64,000 nucleotides of DNA from contig OY282559.1 of the NCBI GenBank assembly GCA_958295665.1, positions 262,266,245-262,330,244 on the forward strand, read 5' to 3'. Within the stretch, counting starts at the first letter, position 1. Each line of letters begins with the position of its first letter. The position numbers were made by a program, and so were the translations under genes. The notes beneath the pieces were generated by a model that ran no database searches, was not told the origin of the DNA, and worked only from the letters and a program-made list of their open reading frames with translations. Shown here one piece after another: positions 23,393-33,740 of this stretch. The stretch is from Tipula vernalis (lineage: Eukaryota; Arthropoda; Insecta; Diptera; Tipulidae).

Positions 23393-23960
23393 ATACCAAA
23401 GCAACCTTGATTATATAAAACCATAGTTTAAAAAAGAAAGCTTTTATAAGGTAATTAGAAACGAGGAAAAAACCAAACTTTTCAGAGTAAAACATACAAA
23501 ACAAATGGGAAATCATTTTTATTCCTAAGACAGGCTGTGACACTAATTAAAGAAGGCAAGCAGCAATATTATGTTGCTGAAATGTTTGGTGTAAGTCAGT
23601 CTACAATATCTAGGGTCAATTTGGTGTGGGAGATATATCACACTATGAATGCAGTTTGTTATATCGAGTTGTGCCTAGAACCGCATGTAATGATGTATGG
23701 CACATTTGTTGGTGATAATTTTATATTAATGCACGATGAAGCTTGTCCTCATCGGCTCAATTAAATCGGTTGTTAATGCAAGAACTGAGCAAGTGATATT
23801 ACGAGTAAGTAGTATTATTTAACTAAGTAATTTTTGGGTTTGAGCCATGACATTTTTTGGCTATGAAAGGTGGTCTAAATTAGTTGGTGGGCAAGTTTTT
23901 GAATAAACTAATCCTGAAATCTCAAACGATACCGTTCTCTTTGTGAACTACCAAAATATG
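23393..23960 (+). mobile_element. Tc1/mariner-like remnant
   Basis: The left part (CAACCTTGATTATATAAAAC, then TTTTATAAGGTAATTAGAAACG) matches the left end of the element at 8713. A transposase relic follows directly. The right end could not be located, so the end coordinate is nominal. Confidence 0.6.
23537..23764 (+). pseudogene. Internally deleted Tc1-like transposase
   Basis: The 75-residue frame joins two widely separated parts of a Tc1-like (IS630-type DDE) transposase. Its N-terminus holds a helix-turn-helix (TLIKEGKQQYYVAEMFGVSQ then STISRV). After a short junction comes NFILMHDEACPHRLN, the neighbourhood of the second catalytic Asp (HD-x-A-x-PH pattern). The first Asp, the final acidic residue and about 200 residues between and after are missing. 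The frame may begin before the ATG, since CTAAGACAGGCTG upstream also reads in style. It cannot be active. Confidence 0.7.
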
Positions 23961-25375
23961 AAGGTTTTATAAGATTGAGTAGTTTCCTTACGCAATTTTG
24001 TTATTTTTTGTGTAATTTTTATTATTATTATTTGTTTGATAACCGGAAAATGATTTTTTATTGTTTTCCATAAAATTTAGAAATTTAATAAAATAAAACC
24101 AAACAATTTTTTTTTTAAATCGTAATAATCAACAAAAAATAACCACTCGAACAATTTTTGTTGTTGTAATTTTATTATAAAAAATACAATAAAAAAATAA
24201 CGTTCTTATCATATTGTTCCATCTTCTGATGTTATCAAAAAAGTGAAAAAGCTCGAAAGGATATTTTTCAACAAAATACGGGGAGCTTTTTTGTTAGCAG
24301 ATCGATACAATTTTTTTACGAAAAACAATAAATTTATTATTTTATTTTACTAAGATTTTTCTCGAGAAATATGAGAAGCAACGAATTAGTAATTGGCTGG
24401 TAATTAATTATTATGGTTTATAATCGTTCGTCGTCAATAGAGACATAAGCGGGCGCGGTGGTGTAGCAAAGTTTTAATCTTTTTTTTATGTTGTACAATA
24501 TATATAGCATCCATTGTTTATTTACTTACGAGTATCTGTTAGCTCAGCTGGTGCAATAATAAAAATGATTTCGTTTGCCATGGATAGTTTTATTCATTCA
24601 ATCTTTGAAATAATTTTTAGCACAATGGTTGTCGAATCAATTATAACTGCTGCGACGTTTTCTTCATACATTTTTAATTAACTCAATTTTTTTTACTTTA
24701 TCGTTTGTTCTTAATCTGCAATTTTTAAGCATCTTGTAAAAACAACTTGAATGAGAGGCTTTGGGTTGCCCTATGAATATTAAATTGATAATTTATTTGG
24801 TTAACACAGTATATGATATTTTAGGCACAGTTAAATATAATAAAGGCATTTAATCCGTGGGTTTAAACGACGTCCCATATATTATTCTATTACATACCAT
24901 TATGATGAAATTTCTACTGTTATTTATTAAAGATTGTAAATTCGAAAGTATATACATACATGAAAATGATTATGAATTACTGTTATCGGTTGTTTTTTGT
25001 TTCGGAAAATGTTATGGAAAATCTACATTTTATTATCTCATAATTTTTGCCTCTTATCGAGTATTTTATATGTGTCCCAAGGGTATAATTTATGGATTTT
25101 TTCATCTATCATTTGATATTGGCAGAAATTATGGAATGAATATTTATGGTTATATGAGTTTATGATTATTAAATGATATGTAATTACCCAATACTTAAAT
25201 AATTATATTAACTCGTTGGGTGGAAGTTATGATTTCTGTCTTTATTGTCTTTATATGGTTTATAGAATTAATCTCGATTTTAATCAAATATGATTACTTG
25301 GACTAAAATATTGATATTCTTTCCATAATGTTCATTATTTCACAAATTACCCTTCATTAAATAAAAATAGTAATT
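23961..25375. other. No gene recognised
   Basis: AT-rich sequence. A 102-residue plus-strand frame (24857-25165) is hydrophobic and cysteine-poor, without a recognisable family, and looks like chance in AT-rich DNA. TTAGCTCAGCTGGT at about 24539 resembles a tRNA A box, but no B box or clover-leaf follows. Confidence 0.35.
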
Positions 25376-26010
25376 ACTTCGGTTCAAAAAAACCAAAGTA
25401 TTGAAATCCTATCAAAAAAAAAAAAAAAAATTGTTAGTCCAAACCCACTTTTCTCTACGTTTTGAAAGTCCCTGAGTTCGAAAAGCAGAAAAAAATATCC
25501 GTCCATCAAGGTATCTCAAGCACGGCTCCGTCAAGGCGGAGAACAGCTTTTGGAAACTGTACGTCAAGAAGATCGGGTACCTGCTATTCGAATTGATTCA
25601 AAACCATGTGGTGATATTACCATGTTGACAAATTTTTTATATATGCATGATGGTTTGAGGATTGAGTTGGGCGTTGGGTTTGCAGTTGAGTTGAATGTTG
25701 AGTTGGGTTCCATTTGCGGGTTGAATTGGGGTTGAGTTGGAGCTGAGCTGAAGTTGGATTAGGGTTTAAAGTGAGTTCAGTTGTGGTTTAAGTTGGAGAG
25801 AGTTAAGTTCATCTGCGTAAAATTTTTTTCGAATCATGACCAAATGGGGACTGAGTAGGGCGTCGAGTTTCGGATTGTGTTGAGGGATGAATTTTTGGTC
25901 GATTTGGGTTTGATTAGGGTTTGGTTGCGGTTGAGTTGGGTTCATCCAGCTGTTCATTTGGGGATTTATTTCGGGGTTTAGTTGAGAATTGAGTTATAGT
26001 TGAGTTATAA
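25376..26010 (+). repeat. ACTTCGGTC family, partial copy C
   Basis: It starts ACTTCGGTTCAAAAAAACC and shares with copy B the words TATTGAAATCCT, CCACTTTTCTC, GTTTTGAAAGTCCCTGAGT, CTTTTGGAAACTGT and GATCGGGTACCTGC. Arrays of GAGTTGGG/GTTGAGTT follow to about 26010. The middle (around 25500-25545) is rearranged relative to copy B. Confidence 0.65.
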
Positions 26011-26450
26011 AGTTAACTTATTCGAAAGTTAACTTACTCGTAAATATAGGCTCTTCAGTTCGAGCAAAGTACGCTGAACAATAATCGTCGTAAATTTTCT
26101 TCTACGAGAAAAATGAAATAAATTTAAATTTTGATCAATTTAATTAATCAAGTCCATTGTTATTATTTTATGGACTAAAATAAGTAAGTTATGTACTCCA
26201 AATTGTAATAAAATAATTGGTGTAACTTTAATATCAATAATAAAAATAAAAAAAAAAATGTTAGAATAAATATGTATTTTGTGTCATAAAATTGAGTGTC
26301 GATGAAAACGGTATGCCACTTTTCTTTGGAAATAAAGTGAATTAAATATTTCATAGTAGTAATTATTTAATTATTTATACAAAATATAATTTAATAATAA
26401 TTATAATAACAGTGTAATAGTTATTATAAATAAAATAAAATAAAATATCT
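26011..26450 (+). other. AT-rich tract ending in an (AAATA)n-like tail
   Basis: No coding signal. TTATTATAAATAAAATAAAA just before 26450 resembles a LINE 3' tail. The ORF1 frame that follows has no in-frame ATG before its first zinc-finger cysteines. Either another retroposon ends here or the next LINE is truncated at this point. Confidence 0.4.
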
Positions 26451-27446
26451 ACATGTAACATTTGTTCTATGAACATTACCAAGGCGAAATTTCCTGGCTT
26501 CAAATGCGCAGGCTCTTGTAATAATACATTTCACATAAGATGCGCAAACGTTTCCAAGGAACTAGTTGATGGAATTAAGAATCGCTCCGCAAATTGGCTG
26601 TGTCATGTTTGTCGTAAGACTACCCCGAACCAATCAATTATAATCGATGAAGAAGATGATCCTCAGGATTCTAGCGCAACGAATAAATTGCCTAATTTAT
26701 CCGATGTTATGATCCTGCTGAAGCGTATGGAAAAAAAGCTATCAACTCTTGATAACATGAAAGGCATGATTTTATCGCTTGCATCGGACAACGAAAAACT
26801 TACATCCAGAGTAAACGCACTAGAGAACCAGATGTTGACACAGACATCCAAAATTCATCTACTAGAAGCTGAAAATGATAAACCAAATCAACAATTAAAC
26901 TCTAGTAGTATTACAATTGTCGGTCTACCCTGCCAACATGATGATATTCGGGATGTGGTTATCAACACAATAGAGAAAATAGGAGTGGAAATTAATTATG
27001 ACGACATAGTGAACATTCATGCGGTGCCCAAAAATATGAGCGCTGTGTCATCAAAATAAAATAAATCTAAATCATTCTTGCACGATTTATTAATTGTCAA
27101 ATTCACTACAAATGATATTAAGTATAGCATTTTGCAGCATATGAAGAAAAAGAAGTCGCTTTTCACTAAGGATTTAGATATAATCTTGCCCCAAAACCAT
27201 GGTGAGCAACGCATTTTCATTATGGACCGATTGACAGCATTCCAGTCCCAATTATACCGTGAAGCCAAGAAAATAAAATCAACTTATAATTATAAATATT
27301 TGTGGTGTAATAATGGACAAATATACCTTCGGAAATCGGCAGATTCTGATGTTCATCGAGTCCAATCACTCAACGATATTTTTCGGCTACATCATTCACA
27401 CAATCCAATTGGGAGTAAAAGTAGCAGTTGTGAAATCATCCGGTAA
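26451..27446 (+). pseudogene. LINE ORF1: PHD-type zinc finger, coiled coil, FP-C-like domain
   Basis: The frame is open from a CNIC pair (26454-26465, before the first ATG at 26469). It continues with CAGSCNNTFHIRC and NWLCHVC, together a C4HC3 PHD-like finger. A leucine-rich segment about residues 75-145 (LLKRMEKKLSTLDNMKGMIL onward) looks like a coiled coil. SSITIVGLP opens the C-terminal nucleic-acid-binding region seen in many LINE ORF1 proteins and related to the baculoviral FP C-terminus. A stop near 27057 breaks the frame, and the rest continues at about 27078-27446 (IKYSILQHMKKKKSLF, YKYLWCNNGQIYLRK). The protein presumably bound LINE RNA. It is decayed and lacks a start codon. Confidence 0.75.
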
Positions 27447-27939
27447 TCTAATATTTTATATATAATTAAAAAAACTGGTATTTTAGCCTATTTTTTTCAA
27501 AAACGTTTATTAAGCTGACGTTTCAAACAGAATTCCTGTTCATCTTCAGAGCTTCTAAAAAATTTTTTTTTGATATAAAACATGGTATAAACTCAACTCA
27601 AAAACTACTTACAAATTCTTATTTTTAAATAAAATAAAATTAAATTATTAAATTAAACAATATTAAAAAGTTAAAAATTATTTAAAAATATGTATTATAT
27701 ACATATATAAACAGAAAAAAAAATTTTAATTAAAAAATATTTTATTTGATCACATAAAGGCACTTCAAAATAAAACAATAATAAAAATTTTCCGTTAACT
27801 AGATAGTTCAATACAATGAAAAAATTATTTGAAAATGGCAGTTGAACAATAATTCGAAAAAACATACCAAGAGATTGTCTTTTATGATTAAACAATAAAG
27901 AAGGATACCAACAGTATAACCGCTGTACTAACTAAATAA

Positions 27940-28413
27940 TTAATTGTTATGAATCAAATGATTATAATTATTTTGAAGATAATTGCAATCCGACTGTTTA
28001 TTGATACTGTTGGTATCCATCTTTATGTGTATCATTTCTAAAACTCGTCTAGTGGTATGATTCGCTTCTTTTTCAAGAATTTTAACATTTTCCAAATAAA
28101 TTTCGTGGTTAGTTTCGTGTAAATGTGTTGACAAAGCACTCGTAAGCTCAGAACTCACTTTATTTAGATTCAATCTTTTTGCGTCTCTTTTATGTTGACA
28201 AAACCTGGTGTTTAAAAGTTGTTTTGTTTGGCCAATATATGACTTATTACACTCACACACAGCTTTGTATACAACATTCTTGTTGTTCCCTAACGATGTC
28301 GGGTCTTTAAGAGACGAGAAAAGTGAATTACCAAAACTACTCCATGCCTTTCCAACTGTTTTGAAATTATATTTACCCAAACAGAACCTTATTTTTTCAA
28401 AAAGTGATTTCAC
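27940..28413 (-). CDS. GIY-YIG endonuclease, C-terminal part of a Penelope-like polyprotein
   Basis: The intact 157-residue frame shows the GIY-YIG pattern: VVYK at residues 47-50, CEC at 53-55, SYIGQT at 58-63, catalytic-type Arg70 in LNTRFCQHKRD, STHLHETNH at 95-103, and the metal-binding Glu126 in RRVLEMIHI. In Penelope-like elements this domain follows the RT and nicks the target. Here the RT is absent and the arm begins only a few bases upstream of the first Met. This is therefore a truncated end rather than a stand-alone nuclease gene, although the frame is uninterrupted. No intron is visible. A host gene is unlikely given the pLTR-like arms. Confidence 0.85.
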   Translation of the reverse strand: MKSLFEKIRFCLGKYNFKTVGKAWSSFGNSLFSSLKDPTSLGNNKNVVYKAVCECNKSYIGQTKQLLNTRFCQHKRDAKRLNLNKVSSELTSALSTHLHETNHEIYLENVKILEKEANHTTRRVLEMIHIKMDTNSINKQSDCNYLQNNYNHLIHNN

Positions 28414-28771
28414 GTAAACCTTCTTTATTGTTTAATCATAAAAGACAATCTCTTGGTATGTTTTTTCGAATTATTGTTCAACTGCCATTTTCAAATAATT
28501 TTTTCATTGTATTGAACTATCTAGTTAACGGAAAATTTTTATTATTGTTTTATTTTGAAGTGCCTTTATGTGATCAAATAAAATATTTTTTAATTAAAAT
28601 TTTTTTTTCTGTTTATATATGTATATAATACATATTTTTAAATAATTTTTAACTTTTTAATATTGTTTAATTTAATAATTTAATTTTATTTTATTTAAAA
28701 ATAAGAATTTGTAAGTAGTTTTTGAGTTGAGTTTATACCATGTTTTATATCAAAAAAAAATTTTTTAGAAG

Positions 28772-28812
28772 CTCTGAAGATGAACAGGAATTCTGTTTGA
28801 AACGTCAGCTTA
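28772..28812 (+). ncRNA. Hammerhead-ribozyme-like motif in a Penelope arm (inverted copy at about 27511-27551)
   Basis: AAGCT and AGCTT can pair as stem I. Between them lie CTGAAGATG, a hairpin AACAG-GAATT-CTGTT (stem II), then GAAAC-GTC. The order stem I, CUGA.., stem II, GAAA, UC, stem I matches hammerheads reported in Penelope-like pLTRs; the ACGU joint would be a minimal stem III working as a dimer. The core CTGAAGATG deviates from canonical CUGAUGA, so activity is uncertain. Confidence 0.5.
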
Positions 28813-29028
28813 ATAAACGTTTTTGAAAAAAATAGGCTAAAATACCAGTTTTTTTAATTATAAATAAATATAAGCCTAATAATCTTCGTTAATATTTTAT
28901 AATTCATTAGCAATATTTTTTATTATCAATTTTAATTTTAAATCCTGTTTTGTTTTTTCTCGGAAACAACAATATCAAATTTTGTTTATAATCTTGTTTT
29001 TACCTTTAAATATTTTTATCAATTTATA

Positions 29029-30583
29029 CAGCGGAGGCAATATATATAGGGACGAACTGTAATTAGAAATTTCACCTAAATCCACCAATGTATACTTTTT
29101 TAAATTGACAGTTATTTGTGTTTTAGAATTTTATATATAATATGCGTAACAGAGAACAATCTCGTGCAGTTTATTTAGAAATTTTGATTTGAAAACAAAC
29201 GTTAAAAGGCAAAAATTATAAGGACAAAAGTGAAATTTAACATAATTTTTTTTAATTTTGAGGTAAAAGTGAAAAGTTTTGTAATATTATTATTGCAAAG
29301 TAGGTCGAAATTTTTATAAATGGCTAATATATTTTTTGTAGATTATAATTATAAAATGCCACGAGGAAAACAATTAACCTTGGCGGAGCGCGGCAAAATT
29401 GATGCTTTTTATGAAAGTGGCTTGACATTACGTGAAATTGCTACCAGAATATGTAGAAGTAAAACCCTTGTGAATAATTACGTAACATTACGAGATAATT
29501 ATGGTATTAAAAAGCGTTGTGGTCGTAATTCAACGATAACTGATCATAACAAACGAGAGATTAAAATACTTGCAGTTAAAGATTCAATGTCTCCTACACA
29601 GATAGGGCAGTATCTTGAACTTCCAATTAAAAAAAGGCGTTCTCTTTAAAAGAATTAGAACATCTGAAATACATGAAACGAGATGCTCGTCTGCGACTTT
29701 TACCAAGGCATAAAATCGCTCGGTTGAGATTTGCTGAGGTTTACCAATTTTGGGATTAAGAGTGTCATAATGCATATTTAGCGATGAGAAAAAGTTTTCT
29801 CTTGACGGCCCTGGTAGTTGGCAATGGTATTGGGGGGATACTCGTCAGAACAGGCTTACTTGTCAATCACGAAATTTTTGGGGGTGGCTCGCTGATGGTA
29901 TGGGGAGCATTTTGTTACACAGAACGTGCTCCAATTTGTTTTGTATTAACTAAAATGAATCCTGCCAAGTATGTAAATCTGTTGGAAGACGTTTTAGTTG
30001 ATTTTGGGGATAATACGCTTGGTCAACTTTGGGTTTTCCAGTAAGATAATGCTGCAATACCTTCAGCTCGACATAAAAAATCATTTTTTGCAGAAAGTGG
30101 TATTGATGTTTTACAGTAGCCTGCGATTAGTCCAGATCTTAATCCAATGGAAAACGTTTGGGCATTACTTTCTAACCGCCTTTACCATATCGGCCGCCAA
30201 TTTGAAACGTCTACCCAACAACGTAAATCCATTGTCATAGAATGTCAAAATATTGTTCAAAGTTTGCTGCAAAACCATATCTACTCGATGCCTCGTCGCC
30301 TCCAACAAGTAATTATTAAAGCAGGAGGTAATACTAATTATTAGGATAATAATAAGATGCTGATATAATACAGATTAGCAAACTTTCCTTATAAATATTG
30401 CCTTCAGGAATTTTTTGTTTTATTTTTTAAAGACAATAGTTCACTCGAAATCCCAAATGTGGCATAATTATTTGAAGTTCCTTTCTTATGTATATAAACT
30501 ATAATAAAAAGTAATATGAATTTTTATTTTAAATATTCAATTGTTTAATTAAAATGTTGTCCCTATATATATTGCCTCCGCTG
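29029..30583 (+). mobile_element. Tc3-like DNA transposon (TA target duplication)
   Basis: A 25-bp perfect TIR, CAGCGGAGGCAATATATATA then GGGAC, sits at both ends. It is flanked by TA at 29027-29028 and 30584-30585. The length, 1555 bp, is normal for a full Tc1/Tc3-type element. It inserted at or just before the start of the LINE ORF2 and contains a broken transposase. Perfect TIR termini with a decayed ORF suggest an element mobilised in trans or of moderate age. Confidence 0.9.
29356..30344 (+). pseudogene. Tc3-like transposase, frameshifted
   Basis: The likely start is the ATG at 29356 (MPRGKQLTLAERGKIDAF), typical of Tc3-family N-termini. A bipartite HTH follows (LTLREIATRICRSKTLVNNY; then SMSPTQIGQYLEL). 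Near 29640 the frame shifts. FSDEKKFSLDGP around 29778 carries the first catalytic Asp, GGSLMVWGAF lies in another frame, and FQ-stop-DNA near 30040 marks the second Asp. SPDLNPMENVWALL (about 30131-30172) holds the third acidic residue (Glu). All three DD-E positions survive as codons but in different frames with internal stops, so no active protein can be made. Confidence 0.85.
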
Positions 30584-30585
30584 TA

Positions 30586-33460
30586 TTTCTATTACAATGA
30601 ATATATTGTCACTAATCAGTTATTTTTTAGAAATATTAGTAGTAATGATTACTTTATGTATTCTGACATCATAAATTCTGATATTTTGATTGTTCATCAG
30701 AATATTCGTAGCCTTCGAAGGAACTTTGATGTTTTCGTAGCTAATGTTAATGAGTATAAAAATAAACCATCATTTATATTTTTGAGTGAAATTTGGGTCA
30801 ATAGTAATGAATTATCTTCTTATAATCTAAAAGGTTACACGTTATTTGGTGCTTGTAATGATGCCTATAGGTCAGGTGGGGTCTGTGTTTATTTTGATAC
30901 TCATTTGTGTTGCCCACTATTTGCCTCTAATTTAATTTCGTGTGATATCGTTAGGGTTGATTGGAGTTTGGCGAATGATACTTATGTGATTTTGTGTATT
31001 TATAGGTTACATGATACTCCAGTAAACGTATTTTTGCACGAAAATTCCAGTTTTATTAGCAATATTAAGTCTAAAAATCTCTTCATTGTCGGTGACATTA
31101 ATATAGATATCCTGGATTTTTCTTCGCACTGCGATGATTATACGTTTCTTATGTCGTCTTTTGGTCTGGAATCTTTGGTTAATATTCCTACTAGAGTGAC
31201 AACATCATCATCCACTTGCATCGATCATTTCTTTGCTCGTCTTTGATCAAATGATCTTTCATATCTCAAGCCATCTGTAATTGACCTTAAGATATCAGAT
31301 CATAATTTCATCAAAATATTATTCAAATTTGATACGGTTTTGACATCCCGTACTAATTTTTATTGTGGTAAAAAAAAAAAAAAGCTTAATATGGTTATGT
31401 TAAATGAAGTCCTTAAGCAGACAGACTGGAAGATTGTTCTGGACCTAGATGATCCGTCTCTAGCTCTTGATACATTTTTTAGCATTATTACGAAAATTTT
31501 GAAGCCATGTTATACTTATTCTCGGGTGAAAAATGTCAGGTTCTTACAGCCATGGATCTCATATAAACTTGCCAGTCGAATTAAAAAAAGAAACAAATTT
31601 CGCAAAAAGTTAAAAAAACATCCAAATGATATGAATCTACGTGAAATATATGATTGTACTTGCAGACAAATAAATGTAGATGTTAAGAGAGAGAAAGAAA
31701 TGTAATATATGAATCGCTTCTCAATTAATGGAAGTGACGTTAAAAAAATTGGAGCCTTGTTAATGAAATTTTAACAAAAAACGCTAAAACATCTTCGATT
31801 AGCAATATTTTATCCGATAGCGGTTACTTTGCTTACAAATGAATTAGACATTTCTAATGAGTTTAATTTATATTTTACTAGCGTTGCAGACAAATTAAGG
31901 ACACAATTTTTCACGAATACCGTATTAACAAATCACAACCTTCCGTATGATTACTATTCTAAAACATTCTTTATGACACCGGTTTCTAATAGTGAAATAT
32001 TAGCTATTATTGAATCGTTGGAACCGAAATAGTCTATAGATAATGAAGGAATTAGTAGTAATATTTTGAAAGCTGTTTCTAAATTTATCAGCCCTGTTCT
32101 TGCCCATATATTCAATCTCTCCTTTGAAAAGGGAGTAGTACCTAAGAGGCTTAAATATGCTACTATTATTCCCATTTTTAAAAGTGGAGACCATAGTGAT
32201 AAGGGAAACTATATAGCCCCATTGCGCTGCAGCCAGTTATTCACAAAGTTCTGAAAAAAGCAGTTAAAAACAGAGTTACCATATTCCTGGATCTCTGTAA
32301 AATACTAAGCGTTCATCAACATGGATTCCGGCAAGGTATGAGTACTGATATTATTCATAATGGTCTAAACAAGGGTAAGATATGTGCCGGTTTTGGCAAG
32401 GCATTTGATATGGTCGATCATAAACTTTTATTATCTATTCTTTTTGATGTTGGGTTTAGAGGTGTGTCAAACAAATGGTTTGCTTCCTACCTAGATTATC
32501 GAGCAGTGAGAGTCAGAATTAATGATACTTTTAGTGAGCTAAAAACTGTGAATGTTGGGGTGCCGCAAGGATCAGTGCTAGGTTCTTTTCTGTTTCTAAT
32601 TCATACGAATTCTATTTTCAAACTTAATTTGAACGGTTACAGTACTAGATTTGCGGATGATTTAGTTTTAGCTTATTCTGCTGAATCTTAAGGTCTTACA
32701 TAAATGGTTTGATAAGTATTACCTGACACTAAGTGGAATAACCAAATTTATGTGGTATACAATTTTTGGCATTACAGCTGCTACTAATCATTCCCAAGTA
32801 ACATATCATAGTGCTTCCAAATGCACTTCTGTTAGTTGTCATACAGACTGTTTGAATATTGAGCTGGACACTAACCTTAACTGGAAAACTCATGCATCCA
32901 AGTTAAAAAGTTACGTGGCGTCTGCCTCACGTATTTTTTACCTTCTCCGTGATCTATGCCCTGTTTCTGTTTTGAAAATTTCGTTTCATGCATTGGTAAT
33001 GGCTAAATTGGAATATGGTTGATCTTGCTGGGGTGGCTGTTATCCAACTACTTTAAAACCATTGTACGTACAACAGAAAATGATATTGCGAACAATTTTG
33101 AGGAAATTAGATTGGAATCATCTTGGCCTTTATTCAAGTCGATCAATATTTTGCCATTACAATATTTGTATGTTTATAAGGTTTTAAGAGTATTTTTTAA
33201 GCGTAGCGGTCAGCATTTAATAAGAGGTGATGCTCGATATAACTTTCACGCTAATCACCGTTTTCTTTTTAAGGTTCCTAAATTCATAATGAGCACTTCC
33301 GAAGCTGTATAGTTGTTACCGCTCCGACATTTTTTAATGCTTTATCCGAACACATTAGACGTCACATTCATTCTAAAAAATTCTTATCCTATGTTAGAAA
33401 TTGGCTATTCGAAACACCAGACGTATCTGATTTATTTTGCGTCGTCATTTGATTTTTTGT
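30586..33460 (+). pseudogene. CR1/L2-like LINE ORF2: APE endonuclease and reverse transcriptase
   Basis: The APE endonuclease begins right after the Tc3 insert: HQNIRSLRRNFD, then FLSEIW with the catalytic Glu, YRSGGVCVYF, VGDINIDILD (Asp-x-Asn) and STCIDHFFA near 31230. The linker reads WKIVLDLDDPSLALD and YTYSRVKNVRFLQPW. RT follows from about 31830: FNLYFTSVADKL, VVPKRLKYATIIPIFKSG, GFGKAFDMVDHKLL (Asp motif), GVPQGSVLGSFLF and TRFADDLVLAY (FADD box). The C-terminal part is LNWKTHASKLKSYVASASRI. Stops and shifts at about 31243, 31703, 32030, 32250, 32690 and 33020 break it into seven pieces. The Tc3 insertion removed or displaced the original start. Confidence 0.88.
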
Positions 33461-33740
33461 TGTGTTAATACAATTATATTAAAGAGCTACGAGTATTTAT
33501 AAAAAAATAAAAATAAATTAAATTTTATTAAAAACATTATTTTATCTTTGGATAACTGATTGATTGGTATTTGTACATAAATAGGTATATTTTTAATATT
33601 GTTTTTTAAATTTTGTTAATGGAAGCAATGCCTGTCACTGGATTTTTGTCCCCAAGGCATCAATTATTATTTTATTATTGTAATAAATCTTGTAATTAAA
33701 ATAATAAATAAATAAATAAAATAAAATAAATAATAATAAT

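Larger units (their letters stand above)
27461..28862 (-). mobile_element. Penelope-like element fragment with 444-bp inverted arms
   Basis: The left arm (27461-27904) and right arm (28419-28862) are inverted copies of the same 444 bp, with no differences found by eye. They flank a 514-bp core that encodes a GIY-YIG endonuclease end on the minus strand. Penelope-like elements are known for terminal repeats (pLTRs) that can be direct or inverted and for 5' truncation. The arm identity suggests a recent event or sequence homogenisation. No RT is present. The insert interrupts the LINE between ORF1 and ORF2. Confidence 0.8.
26451..33740 (+). mobile_element. CR1/L2-like LINE with ORF1 and ORF2, split by two later insertions
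   Basis: ORF1 (26451-27446) and ORF2 (30586-33460) lie in order on the plus strand. They are separated by about 180 bp of their own sequence once the Penelope-like insert (27461-28862) and the Tc3-like insert (29029-30583) are set aside. The 3' end is an (AATA)n tract at about 33703-33740. The PHD-finger ORF1 plus APE-RT ORF2 layout is known for CR1/L2-type LINEs. That both ORFs belong to one copy is inferred from order, orientation and spacing. Confidence 0.75.

Noticed and set aside
24535..24570. tRNA-like A box (TTAGCTCAGCTGGT)
   Set aside because: No anticodon stem, T-arm or B box follows at the proper distances, so it is a chance match or a decayed SINE head.
24857..25165. 102-residue frame as a possible small membrane protein gene
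   Set aside because: No recognisable domain, AT-driven residue content, no splice or neighbour support. Likely chance.
27695..28628. Frames inside the Penelope arms (66 and 74 residues) as genes
   Set aside because: They are the same arm sequence read twice because the arms are inverted copies, and no domain is seen.
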